DNA of 64,000 nt, from NCBI RefSeq assembly GCF_023159225.1, contig NC_063188.1:16885086-16949085 (forward strand), in the 5' to 3' direction. Made by a program: the position numbers and the translations under genes. The notes under the pieces are model-generated. The model was given only the letters and a program-made list of their open reading frames with translations. It did no database searches and was not told the origin of the DNA. Each line of letters starts with the position of its first letter. Position 1 is the first letter of the stretch. Positions 46,166 to 58,399 of the stretch are shown piece after piece. The stretch is from Perognathus longimembris pacificus (taxonomy: Eukaryota; Chordata; Mammalia; Rodentia; Heteromyidae).

Positions 46166-46608
46166 TGAAGGCATGTCCCATTACAGAAGGAAAAAATGGA
46201 GGAGAATGACCTGACTGAGAAATGCATAACCCACAAATGGCAGAGCCAGGGCTCAAATCCTGTAGAACTTATGACTTTCATCTCATACAGTTGCTCCTGC
46301 CAGCCAGGACCAATATTCCATCGGCATTGCATCCCAGAGTTCAGTGACAAGGAGAAATGACTTATCTCATCTAGATTTCCAACTGCATGGCCAATCAAGT
46401 GATAAAATCACATGCTTTAGTATGTTTCATTTGGCAGGCACTTCCAACCTGGTCCTTCACAGCACAGGAATCTTGGTAGTGGTTATAAAATCAAATAACA
46501 TATTTTTGCTCTTAACGCTGTTGAAAAAAAACACACAAAGGATTTTGTGTTAAGATCCTCAATGTAGTAAAAAAAAGACTACAGCCGAGAATTAAAAATT
46601 ACAATGAG

Positions 46609-46807
46609 GGGCTGGGAATATAGCCTACTAGTAAAAGTGCTTGCCTCCCATATATGAAGCCCTGGGTTGGATTCCTCAGCACCACATATATAGAAAAAGC
46701 CAGAAGTGGCGCTGTGACTCAAGTGGAAGAGTGCTAGCCTTGAGCAAAAGGAAGCCAGGAACAGTGCTCAGGCCCAGAGTTCAAACCCCAGGACTGGCAA
46801 AAAAAAT
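46609..46807 (+). repeat. IDL-Geo SINE (sense) with TSD
   Basis: Older-type IDL and Geo. The flanks repeat 'aaaaattacaatga' (46594 and 46801 regions). A (CA)n of 18 units follows at 46886-46923. Confidence 0.88.
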
Positions 46808-46881
46808 TACAATGATATCTATTGCCTATATCCATGAAAATCTACAAGAAAAACAGAACTTCTGGACCATTACAAAATGCC

Positions 46882-46926
<45 letters not shown>

Positions 46927-46929
46927 TTT

Positions 46930-48725
46930 ATTGCCAATCTAAATCCATTTGTAGCATCATTCATTCATTTAAGACAAATATACCTCAGGCATCTGTGTCA
47001 TCACAGTGACCAGAGCTGACCAGATATGCCCTTTTATCTTGCCGATGAGTCATTTGAAGCAACATCAGGAAATCTGTGTAAGAGAGTTGGTCTCACAAAA
47101 TTGGCTTCATGGGAACATGATGCCCTAACTCTACTACTTCTCACAACTATGACCCACTGCTTGATCTCTACTTGAAACTAAAGATGAATTGATAACCCAA
47201 GTGCAGAATTTCATAGGTACTGCAAATAGGTGGCAGTGTCAGCTAGAGTCCCAGATCTGTCCTCTCAGCATCTCTGAGAAATGGTGTCCAGGCACTTGCA
47301 TTTCCAACAAAATCTCCAAACTTCAGAAAGTTCCCAACATTATGTTGCTACAAAAAATGCAAACCAGATAATCATAAGAAGTGTAACAGAACTTTGTTAT
47401 TATACTGGAAATAAGAAAGTGTGTGTTTTATTAACCTGTGTCTTTTCACATGGGATCACATCCTGTCATGATGCATCAGCAAAGTAGATAAATGTTCATT
47501 TCCATCTTTACAGATACAGTAATCATTTTGTTAATGTGAACTAGGATATGCTTTAAGAGCCTGATGTACAAAACAAGTGATGTGGAAAAATGGGTTCAAA
47601 TGGAGACTCTTATTGGCCACATGTGGCCTTTACAGCTCACACAACAAACAGATCACTTGGGAAGCAGTCAACTGAAAATTTACCCAAAGTGGCTGAGAAA
47701 TGATAGCCCTTTTTAATGCACTGCTGCTTTCACCTAGACATTCTGAAAGGGTCACCTACCCTGGAGAGTGGAAAGTTACCTTTTCATGCGGAATTAGCTC
47801 AGGAACTTGTTTTGACAGTTATGTGCTAGGATGAGAGCAGGTGCTGAAGAATTGATGCAAGAGACATTATGATCTAGAGTACAGCGCTATACCTAGTACC
47901 AACTTGACCACTTCCTATGCAGGTGCCTTTCCTGCTTCCTTCACAGAGGTGTCAAATGAACAAATGCAGCCTCTGTGAGAGCACTTGAACAAGCCATGTC
48001 ATTCTAGAAGTGCTTCTGTCTCCTATATTATCAATCTCCTAGCACGATAACCTCAGTTGTGCAATCTAACAAATATTTCTGTCTCTTGTGGTTTGTTCAC
48101 ACAACATACAAGCAATACTTCCTAAGGGCCTTCTGAAGTAACAAAAAAGTATCACCAATTCTGTCAAAGATGTTTTCAAAACCAAACTCCAACATACCCA
48201 AATCTTCCTTACCTCATAACCCACGCAATGACCAAGGCAAAAATTGGAGCTGCTTTATTTGACATAAATAAGTATTCTGACATCTACCTCCCAAATAAGT
48301 GGGTTTTGTAACCTGATATAGGATGGATCCTATATGCTGATTCTGATAAATACTGAAGAGTTTGTGCCATGCTTTCACGAAGCATTCTGGCATGAAAAGA
48401 GGGGTGAGTCCTCACATACAGATGCTTCTAGGCAGTGTGGGGTTTAAGTTCTGCTCTTGAGGGCCCTGCAGCCTTGCTGGGAAGATAAGAATTGATGAGC
48501 AAAACTTGTGGTGCCAATGGCAATGTGTTACAAAATACTTTGATGGTTTGGAGGGATCCTAAGAAAGCAGATATTGCTCTGAGCTAGAGTGGTCAGAGAA
48601 TGCTACCTGGAAGAACTACAATGGAGTCAAACCTCAAAAAATAAGTAACTCTAGGTGGCTAAGGAAAGCACCAAAAATGGTTTGCAACAAGGATCTCACA
48701 GCTATATCCAATTCTACCATTCCTG
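46930..48725. other. Intergenic, nothing recognised
   Basis: Unusually repeat-poor for this window: no SINE or L1 seen for about 1.8 kb and no convincing exon. Confidence 0.4.
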
Positions 48726-48739
48726 AGTGGTCCAATTCT

Positions 48740-48918
48740 GTGCTGTCCAGTTTCTGTGATAATGGGATTGATCTACACATGCACAGCTCAGTACAATAGC
48801 CATAAGCATCATGTCCTGAGTCCTTAGTGTGATTAACGCACTGGCATTTTCATTGTAAGTTATTTCAATTTAAAAAGCCACATGTGGCCAGTAGCCCTCT
48901 TATTGGACAGTGCATGTC
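48740..48918. mobile_element. MER5-like hAT DNA transposon remnant
   Basis: The ends 'ctgtgctgtccagtttctgtgataatgg' and 'gccacatgtggccagtagccctcttattggacagtgca' match the MER5 (hAT-Charlie) layout, including inverted 'tgtcca' / 'tggaca'-type ends. Non-autonomous; no transposase. Confidence 0.65.
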
Positions 48919-49019
48919 TAGTTGGTATGTGGCCTCCTGAGCACGGACCAATTCAATTGAATCTGAGGGGCCCCTGAAAGTTCACTTCTAAAATATCTGA
49001 CTCCCCAGAAGTGCTCTCG

Positions 49020-49110
49020 GGGATTGGAGGCATGGCTGAGGTAGTAGAGTACCAGCCAATGAGTAAAAGCATCAGATACCAAGTTCAAGTTCCAGGTGTG
49101 GACAAAAAAA
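49020..49110 (+). repeat. tRNA-like SINE remnant
   Basis: 'ggaggcatggctgaggtagtagagtaccagcc' (A box-like) and 'ccaagttcaagttcc' (B box-like), then an A-rich tail. Confidence 0.5.
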
Positions 49111-50216
49111 ATGTGGGGGGGGGAGGCTCTGAAGACTCCAAGTTTCATGACTCCTTTAAGAAACATACACTATCAATGCACCCAGAGGTGAGTTCATGCT
49201 TTGCAATCACACCTGTTGTCCATATTTTCCAAAGCAGAACTGATAAAGAACAGGTACTATATAGCACACCTAAATCAAGTAATCAATCACAGAGAGCAAA
49301 CTAGAACCTATGCCTTCCAGGGATTGAAGCACAGTGCTTAGCTAGAAACAGCTTCCATAGGTAGAAATCCCAACCTCCTACTGAAACCACCATGGTCTCT
49401 TCCTCTTACCACTCACTGCACAAGATAACAGTCATCAAATAGGGATTCTCATGCTCCAACTTTATCCAAGAAGCTAGGTCAGAGGAATATCTAAATCTCT
49501 ACAAGGAAGTATTTTTAGGCAAGTCATTTTTTATACTCTATAGTCCATAAATGTTAGGTGAATTAAATTTTAGCAAACAGAATGGCAGACAGTATCACTT
49601 ACCTTCAAATTTGGCTGCCATATCTGCTCATTCACTCCTGCCTGCCCTCACATACTGAAGGTCATCCCATGCATCAGCATGAGTGTTAATGTCATTTCTG
49701 AAAGGTTCGTGATAATAATTCTGATCCTATATATGGTTTTAATTCACTTTTATGAGTAACATATACACAGTACAGAATTCCAAAGTAAAAAAGATACAGT
49801 GACCCCACCCCATCCAGCTGCTACTTTGTTCTCCAAAAGCAATCTCTCTGGAATAATGAAACAACATGTGTATTAACATTTACCTTTAGAAAGAAGTCTA
49901 ACTCAGTCTCCTCCCTTGAGGACAGCAGAACACATGCAGGGGAGAACAAAGAGAGGTTGAGAACTATAGCCACAGTTTCCTGGTGGCCCTGCCTGGCTCT
50001 TGTGTCTATGCTACCAATTATACCTTCAAGTGGAAAGCCAGCCAGTCCTCCTATACAAAATGATTTTGTCTAATAAATATCCAAATATGAGCACCAAAAA
50101 AGGAAGTGGCTAGCTCAGCTTTGCAAAGTCTGCAGGCCATAATACACTAAAAATGTATGAACCAGTATGTGTTTTCTGGGAGATAGAACAATCTAAATAA
50201 AGAATTAGACTAAGAA

Positions 50217-50445
50217 GCCAGGCACTGGTGGCTCACACCTGTAATCTTAGCTACTTAGGAGGCTGAGATCTAAGGATCTCGGTTCAAAGCCAGGCTGGGC
50301 AGGCAAGTCCCTAAGACTCTTATCTTCAATTAATCACCAGAAAACCAGGTGCTGTGACTCAAGTGGTAGGGTGCTAGCTTTGTGTTAGAGCTCAGGGACA
50401 GCACTCAGGCCCAGAGTTCAAGTCCCATGACTGAAAAAAAAAATT
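50217..50445 (+). repeat. B1-Geo SINE (sense)
   Basis: Well-preserved 7SL-like head ('aggcactggtggctcacacctgtaatc') and Geo half. The flanks 'aattagactaag' / 'aattagactaagtc' form a target duplication. Confidence 0.88.
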
Positions 50446-51485
50446 AGACTAAGTCACTACAAGTAACTGCACAATAGGTCTCATTTGCAACAAAAGAATA
50501 ACAAATGATAAAATCAACACCTGCTTAGAATGTAGGGATGATTTATTCCTGAAGTCTACAGTGCTAATCATTGTCCAAATTGAGCCTTGGAAAAGCAATG
50601 TGATGGTAAGAAAAGCCATGATTCCATCTGTACTTTTGGAGAACATTTATTCCACAGTTTGGAGAATATGGGCCAAGTAAGCCTTAAAGGCAAGGAAAAA
50701 AATTAAAATTTAAGGAATATGTATTAAAAATATTCATAGAAATTGTATCTTCAAGAAAATGAAGGGTAAATGGAGGAATCTGTCCTAAGGGGGAAGGAGA
50801 ATTGAAAATCAAAACACCAGAGGAAAAAAAGAGAAAATGAAGGAACTACAGATCATCAAGTCAAGCTCAGAAAGCTACAAAAAAAGCTATCACATTTTCA
50901 TTCATCTGTAGAATTTAGACACACACATGATTGTAACTGAGTCTGTTTTGGAGGGATGAAGGAAAGAGAATGATAGAAGAGGAACAAAATATATTTTGTG
51001 TATGTATGAAGACCATATGAGTAAGTTCACTGAAACCTATTAAACTGGTTTGGGGGAAAGGTGAAGATCAATAGAGGGTGTTAATCAGGTTAAAATATAC
51101 GTATTATGAAATCCCTTTTTACAATGAACACATACTAAAAATGATAAGAAAATAAAATAGACTCTGTTGTGGGGTAGTTATCAGTACTAGGGGGTAGTGC
51201 CAATGGAGAGGGTAAATGAGTGTCTATCAGGAAAGAATGAAAATGACATGGATAGAAACAACAGAAATGCATACAATGATGTACATTCTGATAACAATTT
51301 CATATGCTTTATCACTTAACTATCACCTACTTTATCAATCAAAATCCTAGGAATTTAAATAGGGTGCTTTTTGTTCTTTTACTCCTGTTACTATCTCCAT
51401 GTTAATAAATACATTTTTCTTGAAAAGTATTAGAATGACCACCAACATCACTTCTTAAGCCATTTGTTTCCTTTTTAATATCTTT

Positions 51486-52327
51486 TTAAAAAAATTTTAT
51501 TGTCAAACTGATGTACAGAGAGGTTACAGTTTCATACGTTAGGCATTGGATACATTTCTTGTACTGTTTGTTACCTCCTCCCTCATTTCCCCCCCTCCCC
51601 GAGTTGATCAGTTCATTTACACTCAACAGTTTTGCAAGTATTGCTTTTGTAGTCATTTGTCTTTTTTACCCCGTGTCTCTCAATTTTGGTATTCCCTTTC
51701 AATTTCCTAGTTCTAATACCAGTATATGCAGTTTCCAATGTACTCAGATAAGATACAGTGATAGTGCAGGTACAACCACAGGAAGGGGATACAAGAACAT
51801 CATCAATAATAGAAGCTACGGTTACACATAGCACGTTGAAAGTAGTTACAACAGTGATATTACAATCGCTTCCACAGCACGGAGTTCATTTCACTTAGCG
51901 TCATCTTATGTGTTCATAAGGGTATAGCTGTTGGGCTCTTGTGATCCTCTGCTGTGACTAGCCTAAACCTGTGCTAATTATTCCCTATGAGGGAGACCAT
52001 AGTAGAGTCCATGTTTCTTTGGGTCTGGCTCACTTCACTTAGTATAATTTTTTCAAGTCCTTCCATTCTGGCAAGCGGTATGGAGATTCCTCAGAAGGCT
52101 AAACATAGAGTTCCCCTATGACCCAGCAGCCCCACTTTTGGGCATCTACCCAAAAGACCGCAAACAAGAACACACTAAAGCCACCAGCACAACAATGTTC
52201 ATTGCAGCACAATTTGTCATAGCTAGAATATGGAACCAACCCAGATGCCTTCCAGTAGACAAATGGATCAGGAAAATGTGGGACATATACACAATGAAAT
52301 TTTATGCCTCTATCAGAAAGAATGACG
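51486..52327 (-). mobile_element. L1 with 5' inversion (twin priming) and 13-bp TSD
   Basis: 51486 to about 52066 is the antisense L1 3' end. From there to 52327 the same element's next upstream part (ORF2 C-terminus: GIYPKDRKQ, MFIAAQF, WNQPRCLPVDKWIRKMW) runs in sense. The whole is bracketed by identical ttttaatatcttt (51473-51485 and 52328-52340). Compared with the straight copy at 33079, about 20 bases are lost at the inversion joint. Confidence 0.9.
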
Positions 52328-52879
52328 TTTTAATATCTTTATTAAGTAGTTGTACAAAGACATTTCAATTCCCCAAGTCAGGTTATGAGTACATGATGCA
52401 TTTTGATCAATATCACCCCTTCCATCATTCTCCCCCATCTTTCTCCGTCCCATCCCTACCCTCAAGTTCAATACTTATACAGAGATTATGACAGCATTTG
52501 CTCATTCTTCCTTCCTCCATTCCTGTGCCATCCCTTCTCCTTACCCCTCCCCCCACGAAGCAATTTCTAAACCTAGAGTGTATGCGAAAATAAGTGATTC
52601 AGCTGCTCCCAAGGCATGAGACAACAGAAAGCATTCATTTCAATTTCTATGGATTCTTTCAGGAGCGTAGATAATCCTTGATCAAAGTACCCTTCTAAAT
52701 TCAAAGCTGGCCAGAAAAATCAATTTTACTGATATTCATTATAGAGACATCATGTTGAGATTAAATATACCATGACAAAAGCTTTATATCTGTGTATACT
52801 ATCAAGTAAGGCAATTCATATAATGTCACATGGATTTGCTCCTATACAGAAACTTGATACATATTTTCAGTATTTCTTT

Positions 52880-53105
52880 GCCAGTCATGGGGCTTGAACA
52901 CAAAGCCTGGGAGCTGTCCCTGAGCTCTTTTACTCAAGGCTAGTGCTCTACCACTTTGAGCCACAATGCCACTTCCAGTTTTCAGGTAGTTACTTGGAGA
53001 TAAGAGTCTCACTGACTTTCCTGGCCTGGCTGGCTTCAAACTATGATCCACAGACATCCGACTCCTGAGTAGCTAGAATTACAGGCATGAGCCACCTACA
53101 CTCAG
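52880..53105 (-). repeat. B1-Geo SINE (antisense)
   Basis: 'tcatggggcttgaacacaaagcc' (reverse Geo) and 'gagtagctagaattacaggcatgagcc' (reverse head). Confidence 0.82.
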
Positions 53106-53554
53106 CATGATTTTCAGTATTCTTAATGACTCACCTAGTGACCAAGGTATCTTGAATGACATATTATTGACAATTACTATTGGTCATTTCACTAAAGGCT
53201 AAATGGAACTGTTGATTATTTCCTATTGCAAAGAATAATATCTCTCTTATCTATTACATAATAGAGTTTCCAGTAACAATTGCATTAGTCAGGGGACACT
53301 TAGTAAAGGAAGACACTCTAGATTAAATCCTCAGAGTGCAAATAATCACACCCAAAATTACAACTTCTAAGTTTACACTATCAGATAAGAGACAGCAGGA
53401 AATATTTGGCTTTTGTTCCTACAGCACAGCACCATGCACTTTATACTTTAGAATGCCATTTACACATAGACCACATTATTCCTTTCAAAAAGCTCCAAAA
53501 ATGTTTGCGGAAAGGATAGCCTGCACCAGTCAGACATTTACAATTTAAAATTCA

Positions 53555-53775
53555 AAATGTTGGATGCTGGTGGCTCATGCATGGAACCATGATCTGAGGA
53601 TCATGGTTCAAAGCCAACCCCAAACAGAAGAGCCTATAAGACTCATCTCCAGTTAACTAGCAAAAAACCTAATAGAGGTGTGGCTCAAGTGGTAGAGCAC
53701 CAGCCTTGTGTGAAAAAGCTCAAGCAAGAGCATGAGGCCCTGAGTTCAATCCCCAGTACTGGAACAGAATTTTTT
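53555..53775 (+). repeat. B1-Geo SINE (sense)
   Basis: Head 'gctggtggctcatgca' with an internal deletion, Geo half 'gtgtggctcaagtggtagagcac' and 'gagttcaatccccagtac'. Confidence 0.78.
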
Positions 53776-53779
53776 TAAT

Positions 53780-54615
53780 TTAAAAATCACTCAATGAATC
53801 TATAAACTGCCAACACCAGTACTTACTAGGTATAGGCCCCAACAGGTCAGAAGATGCACAACAGACAGACTCAAGCACTAATTAATCCACATCAATAAAA
53901 ATGATACACTAAAAAGCATTTTTGTGAGCATTTTCTTCAGTGTGACTGCTTAACCTTGAGATCTCTGGGAAACCGTTCACCAGTGAACTCAAATTACCTT
54001 CTGTGACCCATGAAGGGCAAAAGGAAAACATTCACTGTTCTTAAAGGTTAAGTAAAACTAATGGCTAATGGGCTATTTTAGTCTGGGCCTAGGGCAGGAT
54101 GGTTCTGTATCTCTAGGACCTCGTAACTTCAGTGACGACTGCTGGCCACAGCTGGTATGTTCTACAAAGCAATACTATTCAGCTATAGCTGAAATCCACC
54201 ATGGCTGAAAAGAAGTCTATCATGCAGACTTCCTACAGTGGAAGAGACACTAAGTCGGGCCATTCCTGCAAGAGAGGAAATTCCTGTAACAGGCAACTTT
54301 GGGACAGAAGTACTGTTAAGGGAAGATGGCAAGAAGTAAACCAGCCATTTACTTCCCAGATACCTAAGGCAACCAGGGACACTTCATGAATGAAAATAAG
54401 TTCACTACAATAAATACTATAGCATTCACATAGTTGTTTACCCCTAAGTCTCCCAGGGTAATACACCAGGCTCAGATGGAATCAGCATTAAGGTTGAAAA
54501 TCTGAGATGAAGGATCTTGGAGCTTGGAGGCAATGAGCAGTCAGACCATGAACAACTTGGCCTACTTAGCTGCCTCTATGACTCTGAAGCAACCAATCAG
54601 AATTAGAATGATAAC
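53780..54615. other. Intergenic, no gene recognised
   Basis: One ATG frame at 54201-54389 (62 residues) has no family resemblance, splice context or neighbouring coding signal. I treat it as chance. Confidence 0.45.
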
Positions 54616-54619
54616 CCTT

Positions 54620-54840
54620 AGCTAGGTGCCAATTGTTCATGGCTATTCAGGAGGCTGAGATCTGATTATCACAGTTGGAAGCCAGTCCAAGCAGGAGTCT
54701 GACTCTTACCTCCAACTAACCACCAAAAAGCCAGAAGTAAAGCTGTGGCTCTCAAGTGGTAGAATGTCATCCTTAAGGAAAAACAAAGAAGGGACAGTGC
54801 CCAGGCCCTGAGTTCAGGTCCCAAAACCGGCATTAAAAAA
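54620..54840 (+). repeat. B1-Geo SINE (sense)
   Basis: Diverged head ('catggctattcaggaggctg') and Geo half with an inserted 'ct' in the A-box region ('gtggctctcaagtgg'). Confidence 0.78.
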
Positions 54841-54957
54841 GTAATGAAGCAATTGAACATTCCTAGGAAATAAAGTGAGACTCAACCCAAATCTCATACT
54901 TTATGTAAAACTAACTCAAAATGGACCATTTACTTAAATATAAAGCATAAAATTATA

Positions 54958-55676
54958 AGCCGGTTGCCAGTGGTTCATGTCTATTATCATGGCTACTAAG
55001 GTGGCTGAGATCTGAGGAATGCAGTTCAAAGTCATCCCANNNNNNNNNNNNNNNNNNNNNNNNNNNNNNNNNNNNNNNNNNNNNNNNNNNNNNNNNNNNN
55101 NNNNNNNNNNNNNNNNNNNNNNNNNNNNNNNNNNNNNNNNNNNNNNNNNNNNNNNNNNNNNNNNNNNNNNNNNNNNNNNNNNNNNNNNNNNNNNNNNNNN
55201 NNNNNNNNNNNNNNNNNNNNNNNNNNNNNNNNNNNNNNNNNNNNNNNNNNNNNNNNNNNNNNNNNNNNNNNNNNNNNNNNNNNNNNNNNNNNNNNNNNNN
55301 NNNNNNNNNNNNNNNNNNNNNNNNNNNNNNNNNNNNNNNNNNNNNNNNNNNNNNNNNNNNNNNNNNNNNNNNNNNNNNNNNNNNNNNNNNNNNNNNNNNN
55401 NNNNNNNNNNNNNNNNNNNNNNNNNNNNNNNNNNNNNNNNNNNNNNNNNNNNNNNNNNNNNNNNNNNNNNNNNNNNNNNNNNNNNNNNNNNNNNNNNNNN
55501 NNNNNNNNNNNNNNNNNNNNNNNNNNNNNNNNNNNNNNNAGCAGGAAAGACTGTGAGATTTCTAACTAAGCAGCAAAAAGCTGGAAATAAAGTAATGGCT
55601 CAAGTGGTTGAAAACCAGCCTTGAGCAATAAAAGCTAAGGGACAGTGCCGAGGCCTGAAGTTCAAGCTCTAGTACC

Positions 55677-55712
<36 letters not shown>

Positions 55713-55728
55713 AACACACACACGTGCA
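54958..55728 (+). repeat. B1-Geo SINE split by an assembly gap, with (CA)n tail
   Basis: The left half of the SINE ends at 55039 ('cagttcaaagtcatccca'). The right half resumes at 55540 ('agcaggaaagactgtgag') exactly where the family sequence should continue. The tail changes to (CA)n at 55676-55724, followed by an alternating GTGCATGC-type segment. Confidence 0.85.
55040..55539. other. Assembly gap of 500 N
   Basis: Exactly 500 undetermined bases, a conventional gap size and not a measured one. Any ORF drawn through it is meaningless. Confidence 0.98.
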
Positions 55729-56734
55729 TGCATGTGCACGTGCATATGCCCCAAACTTAAAAGGATCACCCTTGCAGATTAAGGTATACACCAAGAATAT
55801 GAAGGGTTGCACAGGGCCTAGAGTGCACAACCTCGCCTAAAGGACTATTTCCTTTGCTGGGAAAGCCTTAGAATTACATCACACCGTCTGCCTTTTCCTA
55901 CTTACCCTTCTTGTATTCCCTCCCTCATCTCTCTAGGGGTTAGACCTGCACAGAGAGTCTCCTGGCTGTGTCCTCATTTCCCTCATGGGTGTTTTCCCTA
56001 GCAAATCTCTTGTAAGTCTAGTTCCATCTTAACATTTGCTCTTCAGAGAAGACCAACTAGCACAAATGAAGCTAATGGTAGATGGTCAATAAAAACAGGC
56101 CATGATGAGATGGAATTCTGGATATCCTTGTAAGCAGGGTATAGGACATGAAGCGGCCCAGGCACACAGACTCTTCCAACTTCAGTCCAACTGCTAATAG
56201 ATTTCCTTGGCAATGACCTGGGAGAAGAATGGTCTTTCCGGTGTACTGACACAGAAGAATGAAAATTCTAGGTGCAAGAGGCCCACAAAGAGAATGGAGA
56301 CGGCTGGAATAAGTTAGCCAACAAGGTTGTTGGTTCAATATCTCCAGGCTAAGAAAGCGTGTAATGGAAATTTGAGGGTGGCTCCCTCAATAAAAATCCA
56401 GCTCCCAGACTTTGGCCCACTTTCAGATATGGAAAGAGGTGACTGGGGTCCTGGGAAGAAAGATAATAGTGATTATGTGATAGCATGCCCAGTATTTCCC
56501 TCAAAGCCACTTACTTGGAAATATGAACCATGAGAAAAAGAACGCCCAGATATTCAAAAAGTACTAGACTCAGGATCCGAGTTGACTGATGCCTAGAAAA
56601 CAGTAGCATTATCCTGGTCCCCATTATATTACAGGTTTATGGAAGCCAAGCAGTAACTCAAAGGCTGCCTCAATACAATTCAAAATGGGCCTCCTGACCT
56701 GCCCTTGGTCATTTCCCAGCCCCATGTGTGAGCA

Positions 56735-56885
56735 GATCATGGTACAAGGCTAGCTTAGGCAAAAGTGTAAGCTCTTATCTGAGAAATAAACTAAAATAAA
56801 AAAGGATGGGAGCGTGGCTCAACTAGTAGAGCCTAACAGCAAGCACCAGATCCTGACTTCAAACTGCAGTAGTACCAAAAAATAT
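56735..56885 (+). repeat. Old 7SL/tRNA-related SINE
   Basis: A weak B1-like part, then 'ggagcgtggctcaactagtagagcc' and 'ctgacttcaaactgcag' as A- and B-box-like blocks. Confidence 0.5.
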
Positions 56886-56914
56886 ATATACTAAGCCCAA
56901 AAAGAAGGCCAGTG

Positions 56915-57131
56915 TGGGGCTGGGAATATGGCCTAGCGGCAAGAGTGCTTGCCTCCTATACATGAAGCTCTCGGTTCGATTCCCCAGCACCACATATATG
57001 GAAAACGGCCAGAAGGGGCGCTGTGGCTCAGGTGGCAGGGTGCTAGCCTTGAGCGGGAAGAAGCCAGGGACGGTGCTCAGGCCCTGAGTCCAAGGCCCAG
57101 GACTGGCCAAAAAAAAAAAAAAAAAAAAAAG
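56915..57131 (+). repeat. IDL-Geo SINE (sense) with TSD
   Basis: Young copy with the 'gagcgggaagaagcc' variant. 'aagaaggccagtgtg' is repeated on both sides (56902 and 57130 regions). Confidence 0.92.
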
Positions 57132-57179
57132 AAGGCCAGTGTGTGTGTGGCACACAAAAAGGAAGCTGACTATCCAAAA

Positions 57180-57830
57180 GGTACAAGCATGCCAAGTGGC
57201 CATCTATTAAAAAAAGATATATTCACACAATAGAATATTATGCACTCATAAAAAGTAAAATGGACAACTACTACAATATAGATGAACCTTGAAAGCACAC
57301 TACATGGAAGAAAACAAAACATAAAAAGCTACTATTAAAAGATTTCACTTTTATGAAGGGCTGGGGATATAGCCTAGTGGCAAGAGTGCCTGCCTCGGTA
57401 TACCCGAGGCCCTAGGTTCGATTCCCCAGCACCACATATACAGAAAACGGCCAGAAGCGGCGCTGTGGCTCAAGTGGCAGAGTGCTAGCCTTGAGCGGGA
57501 AGAAGCCAGGGACAGTGCTTAGGCCCTGAGTCCAAGGCCCAGGACTGGCCAAAAAAAAAAAAAAAAAAGATTTCACTTTTATGAAGCACCCAAAATAGAT
57601 AAACTCATAGAAACAGAAAGCAGACTGGAAGGTTTCCAGGGGCAAGGAGAAGTTACTGGTTAATGGATATAGTTTCATCTTGGGATGATATAAATATTCT
57701 GGAACAGTCGATGGTTGTCCAAAACTGTGAATTTAACAAATATCACTAAATGGCTCAAATGGATAATTGGGTGTTACATGAAATGCTTCTCAATATGAGT
57801 AAGTGAATAGGTGAAAAGAAATGAAAAACG
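57180..57830 (+). mobile_element. Old L1 3' end (sense), host of a SINE
   Basis: L1 3' order: 'ggccatctattaaaa', 'cacacaatagaatattatgcactcataaaa', 'gatgaaccttgaaagcac' and 'ttaatggatatagtttc'. It is split by the young SINE at 57359. Confidence 0.75.
57359..57564 (+). repeat. Young IDL-Geo SINE with perfect 22-bp TSD
   Basis: Direct repeats at 57337-57358 and 57565-57586 are identical over 22 bases (core gatttcacttttatgaag). It carries the 'gcctcggtatacccgaggccc' and 'gagcgggaagaagcc' variants of the youngest-looking subfamily. Confidence 0.95.
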
Positions 57831-57889
57831 TAGAGATACATGTAGTCTCCTCAAAACTCAAAGCAAAATGAACACACAAAAAAATGAGA

Positions 57890-58399
57890 AGACCTTTCAA
57901 AACTGTATTCAAGGGTTTTGGGGGAGAAACTGCCTGATCTTAAGTATCCTGTCACACCCATAGGAAGTTGTCTGAACTTAGTGACTCAGTGTACCTAACC
58001 TGTAGATCTACCTGCCAGTTAGAAAGTTCCTACAACACTAGTTCTTGACATCTCGTATAAAGAATAGAATTCTAGAATTATAGACCATTTTCTATTTCCT
58101 GGCAACTTCATCTCAAATTGACATCTATGGGCTTAAGGGCCATGTTTATAAGCCAAACATTTGGACATATACAATGCTAAATACAAGGCATATTTTCAGG
58201 AACAATAGACTATGCTAAAAAAGTCTTGACTATCTGGCTATTGAAATACTAGCCTTCTCACTAATGCTATTATGCAATCATTAAAAAGAATTCAATCCCA
58301 CCAAATTTATATGCAAGATGATTACTGGCGGCCAGAACCTGATTGCATTTTTAAAAACACAGATGATTTTCCAAATGAATTGGGCAGCTGACATGGGCT
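57890..58399 (-). other. Likely 3'UTR side of RBMX2; no repeat seen
   Basis: Downstream of the RBMX2 stop on the - strand and free of obvious repeats. I did not find a canonical AATAAA in the expected orientation within 500 bases, so the end of the transcript is not fixed. Confidence 0.35.

Noticed and set aside
54201..54389. 62-residue ORF with MAEKKSIMQTSYSGRD start
   Set aside because: No recognisable domain or supporting exon, and DNA around it looks non-coding.
55019..55624. 201-residue ORF
   Set aside because: It is drawn through 500 undetermined bases and SINE sequence.
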